From Thalassia testudinum (Eukaryota; Streptophyta; Magnoliopsida; Alismatales; Hydrocharitaceae), in assembly GCA_037157565.1 (NCBI GenBank), contig JAZHRO010000012.1, positions 62,301,501-62,365,500 of the forward strand: DNA of 64,000 bases, given 5' to 3'. The notes below the pieces were generated by a model that was not told the origin of the DNA, did not search any database, and was given only the letters and a program-made list of their open reading frames with translations. Positions 57,104-64,000 of the stretch are shown here, one piece after another. The position numbers and the translations under genes are program-made. Positions within the stretch are counted from its first letter, which is position 1. Every line of letters begins with the position of its first letter.

Positions 57104-59670
57104 TGTTATGACCCAGTTTCCGTATCCCTACAGGACTCGAGACCGACTCGACTCGACTAATCCCAAGATCCAGTCGTCCAATAAGAAATAATCGAAAAAT
57201 AGGAAAATAAACCACATTCACATATGCAATGTAACTAAGCAATAAAAATGTACAAGCAGTAAAGGAAAGTAATAACTGCTAATTCAGTACATACCACCAT
57301 AACAACAAGAAAAATGGAACGAAAGCAACAGTAATAGGAACAATAGCAAAAAGTCTGAAACTCACTATAGCAGTAAAGAGAGTACAACAAAAAGTACTAA
57401 AAACTACGGCTAGGCTCAACTAGGCCCAGCACCCTTCACAGCTGGTAGCTCGGGATGCTAAACTCTTGGACCTGAACAGGGTTATGAAAAAGACGGAGTT
57501 AGCGAACGCTGAGTAGCGTGGTAACCACACTATCTAAAGCAGTAAAACTAGCAGGTATATTTATCTTTTCAAGTTATTTTATTTTACAGGTAATTCCTTT
57601 TTCATCCCTTTTTGTCATCTTTCAGATTTTTCTTGATCTCACATGTTCCTCATGGGAACGATATTGATTGCAGTTTTTTTCGAAGAGTAAAAGGTACACG
57701 TGGTGCTCTCCTGGCCGGGAGAGTCCCCCGTGGTAGTCCTACACCCGGTTAACCACCCCGAGGTCACTGTCAAGATGTAGTGGTGACTACGGCACGCCTG
57801 ATAAACGCACGGGTAGCTACCCCGCACTGGCATACGATCAGTCGTTTTCGCTAGCGGATACGCCCAAAGTACAGCATGGAACAGTACAGGGCATAGCCCT
57901 CTCAAAAACAGGGGTCTAGCCCCTCAGAACCAAACAAGGGTCTCGCTCCTCCACAATCCGCGCACCCTCGTCTGACTACCCTGATTTGCCTAGAGGACTT
58001 AACAAGTCAGTGTAGGGTGGCTAGCTGAACCCTGGGCCCCATGGGGTGGCTAGCTCCCTCCCTATACTAGTAGCTCGCCTCGGTACTGTGTACGCGAGAG
58101 CCAACAGAAGTCAGTGTAGAGTGACCAATCCTAACCCCGGGTCCCAACCCAAGGGCGGCTAGCTCCGCTCTACACTAAAAGGGGACAGTCGCTCTCCTTG
58201 GTACCACGTACTCAAGGGCCAGCACACTTCCCGTCCACATTCCAGGCTTTTTCATCTAACCACAGGAGTTCTACTCCTAACTCCCGTAGGGTTCATGCTC
58301 ATGTTCACCATATTATTCCATTTCAGGTTTCATCATTCACAATTCAGTTCTCGTTTATACACAGACAACTCGTATTTCCACAAATTAACACATGCAACAA
58401 GTGATATCACAAGTAACTGTTTAGTTATCTCAGGCAACTCATATTCTAATAGGTAGCTCGTATTTATTTACAGGTAGTGGCTAACAATTTAGCTCATTCA
58501 TATATATACAATTTCAATTACACAAGCAATCGGTTCAACCATTTCTTGTCCTAGGGTTCATGCCACATCCTAGGTTTTCAGTTGTCTAATTTTCATAGAT
58601 GCATTCATATTTAATAAGGTTAACAGGGGTGGACCACTCTACCAAACAATCTGGGAGTACTGGGGGCTTGAACTGCAGACCCAGGCACCTCTACGAGCCC
58701 CACACACGCAGCAGGTCAAAGTCCTATACCAAGGAACACATCACAAGGGAAGATTTAGAACAGTGTATAAAGGTTTCTAATACGTAAAGAAACTCACAAG
58801 GAAACCACAGATACTTCGTTTGCGTAAAACGGATCCCGATCAGACCCTAAACGGGTCAAAAAGGTGTCTGCAGACCAAAATCAAACGTCTGGAAACAAGT
58901 CCAGATGTCTTAAAAGTCACAGAGACTCACCTCAAGCTCCTGCAATGACTTCAGACATCCAGGACTCCCCTGCGATTGTCTTAAAATAGTTCCAGACATC
59001 TGACCAGTCCTCCAGTCGTCTGGAAATGCCTCCGGTCGTCTGATAAGCTGTCCAGACGTCCGAAAGTGCGTGGAAAGGCATTTCGAGCACCTTCCCAAAG
59101 CTTCTCCTGCGCATGACAGAGCAGCACCCCATATTAGCCCAAACAGGATCATCTGCGGTGCGGCTTGCATGGCCGTAACCACGAAAAAGACATACCTCCG
59201 CGATACAGATGCTTTCAGATGTCTGGTGTTGACGCCAGACGTCTAGCCGGTCGTCTGGAAGACACTCCGGACATCTAATACTGGAAAAATTCTAATATCA
59301 GACCGCGCTCCCAGCGCTTCTCGCCGCGCTCCGTCGCGTCTCCCCTCGCTTCGCCGCAGCTCCAACTGCTATAGGTGGTCGAGGACGACGCTCCAACGCC
59401 CTCCTCCTCCCGCATGTGCTGCGGTGGTCGTGTGAGCTTCCGTGAAGCTCTCGACCTCGACCTCCTTCTCCTCCTCCTCACACACCCTCCTCACTCTCAC
59501 GCTCTCTCTCTCTCTCTCTCGCTCACCCTCGCTTACACCAGTGGAAGTGGGGTGAGGTGGTAGTGGTGGAGTGGAGAGGAGAGGAAGGGGGTGGCCTTTT
59601 ATAAAGGCGCGGCTTGGGTTCTGCAGGGGGAGGGAGGAGGAAAGAGAAAGAGAGAAAAGGGTTCTACGAA
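57104..59670 (-). mobile_element. Chromovirus LTR, minus strand (start truncated)
   Basis: Its lower end (minus-strand 3' end, GGGTCATAACA at 57104) matches the ends of the LTRs at 14279 and 14377. The TATA box is at 59597-59605 (TTTTATAAA). CAGACGTCTGG-type motifs occur at 58880-59270. It is more diverged from the LTRs at 44114 and 59671 than they are from each other. Its U3 start is replaced by the truncated LTR that follows. Small ORFs such as 58198-58404 are not genes. Confidence 0.8.
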
Positions 59671-61846
59671 CGCTCAACTCCTGTTCCTGAACAGTGTTAT
59701 GAAAAGACGGGGTCAGCGAACGCTGAGTAGAGTGGTGTTTATACTATCTATGTACAAGTAAAGTAAAAGCAATAAGCAGGTTTATTTCTCATTTTTATTT
59801 ATCTCATTTATGTATTGCCGGTTCATCTATTTCTCAAGGTATCCAGATATTTCTTGATCTTGCATGTTCCTCATGGGAACGACCTTGATTGCAATCTTTT
59901 CCGTAGAGTAGAAGGTACACGTGATGCTCTCCTTGCCGGGAGAGTCCCCCGTTGTAGTCCTACACCCAGTCAACCACCCTGAGGTCACTGTCGAGATGTA
60001 GCGGTGACTACAGCACGCATGATAATCGCACAGGTAGCTACCCTGCACTGACACACGGTTAGTCGTTTTCACTAGCGGGTACGCTCAAAGTACAGTACAG
60101 AATAGTATAGGGCCTTGCCCTCTCAGAATAGGGGTCTCGCCTCTTAGAACCAAACAGGGGTCTGGCCCCTCCATAGTCCGCGTACCCTCGTTTGACTACC
60201 CCGATTTGCTCAAAGGGCTTAACAAAGTAGGTGTAGGGTGGCTAGCTGAACCTCGAGCCCCGTGGGGTGGCTAGCTCCCTCCCTACACTAGTATCACGCC
60301 TCGATACCATATACGCGTGGGCCAACAGGAGTCGATGTAGAGTGGTCAATCCTAACCCCGGGTCTCAACGCAAGGGAGGTTAGCTCTGCTCTACACTAAA
60401 AAGGGGCAGTTGCTCTCCTTAGTACCACGTACACAAGGGTCAGTACACTTCCCATATAAATTCCAGATTCCTTTCATACACAGGAGTTCTACTCCTAATT
60501 CCCTGTAGGGTTCATGCTCATATCCATCTCATTTATCCATATCCAGGTCTCATGTTTCATAACTCGTTCCTCATCCATATACAGGCATCTCGTGTTTTCA
60601 TGATTCAGTTCTCAATCATAAACATGCAACTTGTGGTTTCAAAGTTTATTTTCTCATTTACATACAGGCAGCTCGTGTTTTAACATGCATCTCATAATTA
60701 TATTAAAGGAATTTGCTAGCAATTTACTTCACCATGCATTTAAGTAAACAGGACAGCTCAAACAGGCTCATTCATTTCTACTCTATGGTTCATTCCACAT
60801 CCTAGAGTTCAATCTGATTATTCCAAGCAGGCATATTCTTTATTCATGTCTTAATAAATGTATTAAACCACTCTACCGGATATCACGGGAGGAATGGGGG
60901 CCTGTGCTGCAGATCTCGTGGTTACTGACCAAAAACGCGGTTACTGACCAAAATCAAACGTCTGGGACTAATCCCAGATGTCTTAAAAGGCGTCAGAACT
61001 CACCTTACCCTTCCTATGGCTGATTCAGACGTCCAGACTCCCCCTGCGACCATCTGAGGGCAGTTCCAGACGTCGAATAAGGTCTCCAGTTGTCTGGAAG
61101 TACCTCCGGATGTCTGGCGACGTGATCAGATGTCCAAAAGGACTTGGAAAAGCGCACCATGCGCCTTCCCAAAGCTTGCATCTGCATACGAGCACCCTCA
61201 GATACAATGGTCAGCCGACATCCCCTGCACTACGATCTGCATGGCGGAAAAGTAGCGCAGGAAGATACGTATCTCGCAATATTGCACTTTCAGACGTCCG
61301 ACCTCAGCTCCGGACGTCCTGGTGCCTCGCCAGTCGTCTGGACGTCACTCCAGACGTCTGATATTGGAAAACTTCCAGTACCAGAACCTCCTTGCAGCTC
61401 GCCCCACTCGCACCTCCGCCAGCAGCAGCAGCTCCAGCAACTGCAAGAGCTTGAGTAGCTCCTCACCGGCTTCCTCCTCTCTCCCACGACTCCTCAAGCT
61501 CCACCGAGCTCCCGCAACCGTTGTCCTCCTCCCCCGCTCTCACTCCCTCGCACTCTCTCGCTCTTGCTCCTCCCTGCTTTCCCCTCGCCAGTGGCTCTCC
61601 TTCCTCGCCGCGGTTGCAGTAGAGACGGAGGGGGACGTGGCTGTCGCGGGAGAAGGTGGAGGTGGCTGGAGTGGTGTGAGAGGTGAAGGAGGAAGAGGTG
61701 AGGGGTTTATATAGGAGGGGAGTTAGGGTTTGGGTGAGGGGTGAAGGAGAGAGAGCAGGTCTCTGTGTGCTGTCGCGCGCAAAGCGAAAAGAATATGCGA
61801 TATTCTTCTACTTTCGGACCGACTAAAAGGGCAACGGGTCATTACA
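59671..61846 (-). mobile_element. Chromovirus LTR, minus strand (end truncated)
   Basis: On the minus strand it starts TGTAATGACCCGTTGCCC at 61846 and stops at CAACTCCTG (about 59674), the same point at which the LTR at 44114 stops. It is nearly identical to that LTR over long stretches (60470-60900 against 44880-45345), so the two are probably the LTR pair of one element or recent copies. The TATA box is at 61706-61714. It carries a deletion of about 180 bp near 60919. Confidence 0.8.
60919..60955. other. Deletion junction with templated filler
   Basis: Compared with 45359-45540, about 180 bp is missing between AGATCTCGT and GGTTACTGACC. At the join, GGTTACTGACCAAAA appears twice in a row separated by ACGC. 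A short local copy at a deletion point is typical of error-prone end joining. Confidence 0.6.
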
Positions 61847-64000
61847 GCATCTTACCTTGGAAGTAGGTCACAAATAGGAATTGAGCTCAGTGGCCTAGTA
61901 AGGATAAAATTACTCTCGAACCCAGCAAAAACCTTATTAATTATTATTTAATGTGCTCTCGTTCACCTCACAGGTCATGTTACTTTAAATCATCTCTTCC
62001 ATAAAAGAGGTGATAGAGACGTTTCCTCCTCTTTAACTCATAATGCCAAGAGTCTCTCCTTGATCAAGGAAGAGACAAGCAGTACTAGTAATCATCGGGT
62101 GAGGTATACCCATCCTCAATATACGAAAATGTTGTTAATGTTGGTTAGGAGAATCAGGCCTCTTAGGAGCTATCCAAGACAATGCTTCAAGATCTAGAGG
62201 AGATAACTTAACTCAGATTGATCGATCATTCAAATCTTCGGTGGCTGGGGATGGACAAATGGGTTTGACCACATCAACGCTCTTGATAAGAGAAAGATGC
62301 TCTGGGTGTGCCTGCTCAGTCCAACCTTGGATGAGATCTCATCCAATTACCCCTTTGGTAACCCTAAAGTCATCCATATATACAAGCACCTACAAAGCTT
62401 TCACTGTTAGTACCATTAGCCTTGAGCCTAGGTATCCCAACATCATCCGCACTTATTGGTGCCTATAAAGCTTGCACTAGGAGTTCCATATTGTTAGTTA
62501 TTGACTTTCAGCTTATCACTATATCCAGGAACTCTCTAGGTTCCGGTTGACTTCAAGTAGCCAGTAGCTACCAGCATTTCCTTAAGTCTTCAATCCTTAA
62601 TGATGAACTCTTCATAGTTCACAAGGTCAAGGCACCACATCCTACAAATTCACCTATCACGACCTAATCATCTTGATTCATCCAATTGATTGGTTCCCAA
62701 TAGGGTTGGCTTTGGAGTTAAGGACTAATTAGGTTTGTGAGGGTTTACATCAACACTATAACCTAAGAAACATTCATTAAACTCCTGACAGACAATAATT
62801 CCATTTGTTCAGCATTTAGGCCATTACTTAGCTACTTCACATTTGGTACCCTGCTAGCATCCATAATTGGACTAAGTAATGGTACTCAGATTTAGTACTG
62901 GTACTTAAGGTTTGTTGGCCCCAATTGGGGTATGGCCCTCAAGCCTATATCAACACTAAAGTTTAGTACCTTAGTACTAGTACTCATTATTGTTGCACCA
63001 AAGCTTTGATTGCAAATGATCCATTTTGACTCCCAAAATAAAACCCATGATACTTAACCATCCGAAGCTAAATTTTAGGAATAATAGCCACATGCTAAAT
63101 CCATTAGAACAAGGAATGAACCAAGAAAACATACTAACATAACAACTTGATCACATTCATCAAAAACCCTCAAGAACTCTTACATGCAAGATAGAATCTA
63201 ACATATAGCAATAGAGTTAGAATCTACTTGCATGCAACATCATTCCTAGGGTCTAAGAATCAAAAAGAACTTCATAATATGGAGATAGGACATCCCTACC
63301 TAAATCAAGTCCAAAAAGTTCTTCATAAGTTAGATTGTTGATGGAGATCACCTCCCAAAGCTCCTTCCTTTACCTTGCTTTCCTTCCCAATAGCCTCTTC
63401 CTCTTCTCCCTGGCCTCGTGGGGTTGTGCAACACCCTTCTCAAGTTCCAACGGCAACAACACACTTCTTCTCTTCCTCTCTTCTCCTCCATCTCCCCCTC
63501 AAAATGCCAAGAAATTCAAGGATTAGATTAAGGAATGATGTAACAAGAAGAGGAAAGTCTACCTCCTATTAGGGCTTCAATGGAGCCATAATTCTTCACC
63601 TTTTGTTGAAGCCATAAGGGAGAAAAAGATGAGAAGGGGGTTGGGAGAGGGTTTACGTTGAAGCTCTCTCTTCCATTTCTAAGCCATTTTATGGCTTAAA
63701 TACTTATTGGAGAATTTGCATAGAGGTCCTTCTACCCAATAACTTGGGTTAAAAGATAAGTTATCAATTTCATGTGCTTTACAAATAGCCCCTTAGTAAC
63801 CTCTTTTGTAATAGCTTTAAATAGTGGATTTAGCCAATTAAGCCTCAATTAAGGGAAATTGAGCCTCAACACCCCTTAATCCAATAGTTAGTAATCTAAT
63901 AAGGGTTTGATTAGCCAATTAAGATTAATAAAATTCAAATACTTACACTTATAGCTAGATATTTGTTTATGTAAGTTACACCCTTTTGGGGAAAGTGCAA
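61847..64000. other. Unrecognised flank, possibly entering another LTR
   Basis: About 2.15 kb has no gene I can support. From about 63330 rightward the minus strand has the look of an LTR (AAGTATTTAAGCCATAAAAT as a possible TATA, then a purine-rich leader), but no second copy is in the window. An inverted repeat lies at 63183-63234. Confidence 0.35.
63183..63234. repeat. Short inverted repeat
   Basis: CATGCAAGATAGAATCTAAC (63183-63202) and GTTAGAATCTACTTGCATG (63216-63234) are near-complementary arms with a 13-base loop. Confidence 0.7.

Overview
This is nuclear DNA of a flowering plant. The evidence is long LTR retrotransposons of three plant lineages nested in one another, plant-type MITEs and Mutator-like elements, and one spliced plant gene. 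The very GC-rich first exon of that gene, next to AT-rich introns and flanks, suggests a monocot, but this is inference and I cannot name a genus.

The only gene I can support as intact is on the minus strand, 43671 down to 33001. It has four exons and encodes a 443-residue protein of the PHR2 type (plant photolyase/cryptochrome-related blue-light protein). Splice sites and phases close perfectly. Its 6.2 kb second intron holds a Tourist-like MITE (TAA duplications) and a 2.8 kb fold-back Mutator-like element (9-bp duplications). The Mutator-like element has itself been invaded by a small non-autonomous Copia element.

Layout: (1) 1-9656, a non-autonomous Athila/Tat-type element, plus strand, with 2.9 kb LTRs and a tRNA-Asp-type primer site. 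Where gag-pol should be it has one orphan acidic ORF with two internal stops and a hydrophobic C-terminal segment. (2) 9657-17384, debris of a Tekay/Del-like Ty3/gypsy chromovirus family: an LTR tail, an LTR head joined to a pol fragment at a GGGAGC microhomology, a second LTR, then a solo LTR on the minus strand with a 467-bp internal tandem duplication. (3) 17385-32932, about 15 kb of AT-rich intergenic DNA with microsatellites, MITE-like inverted repeats and no gene I can defend. (4) 33001-43671, PHR2. (5) 44114-61846, a three-level nest: a minus-strand chromovirus pol and LTRs, split inside reverse transcriptase by a solo Athila/Tat LTR (GGTAT duplication), itself split by a very young non-autonomous SIRE-like Copia element (CCAGG duplication, two 1.7 kb LTRs differing at about ten sites). 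(6) 61847-64000, unrecognised sequence, possibly entering another LTR at the right edge.

The most unusual signal is a palindromic motif, CAGACGTCTG and variants with a GACGTC core. It is densely clustered in the Copia LTRs (14 GACGTC cores in about 525 bp) and recurs in the chromovirus and Athila/Tat LTRs. One 14-mer, TTTTAAGACGTCTG, is found in all three otherwise unrelated LTR families. I noticed no such clusters outside the LTRs in this window. Other points of interest are the orphan ORF of the Athila/Tat element, the Gag-derived ORF of the Copia element with an added Arg-rich and Pro-rich tail, and the same-strand chromovirus LTR ending about 440 bp upstream of the PHR2 start codon.
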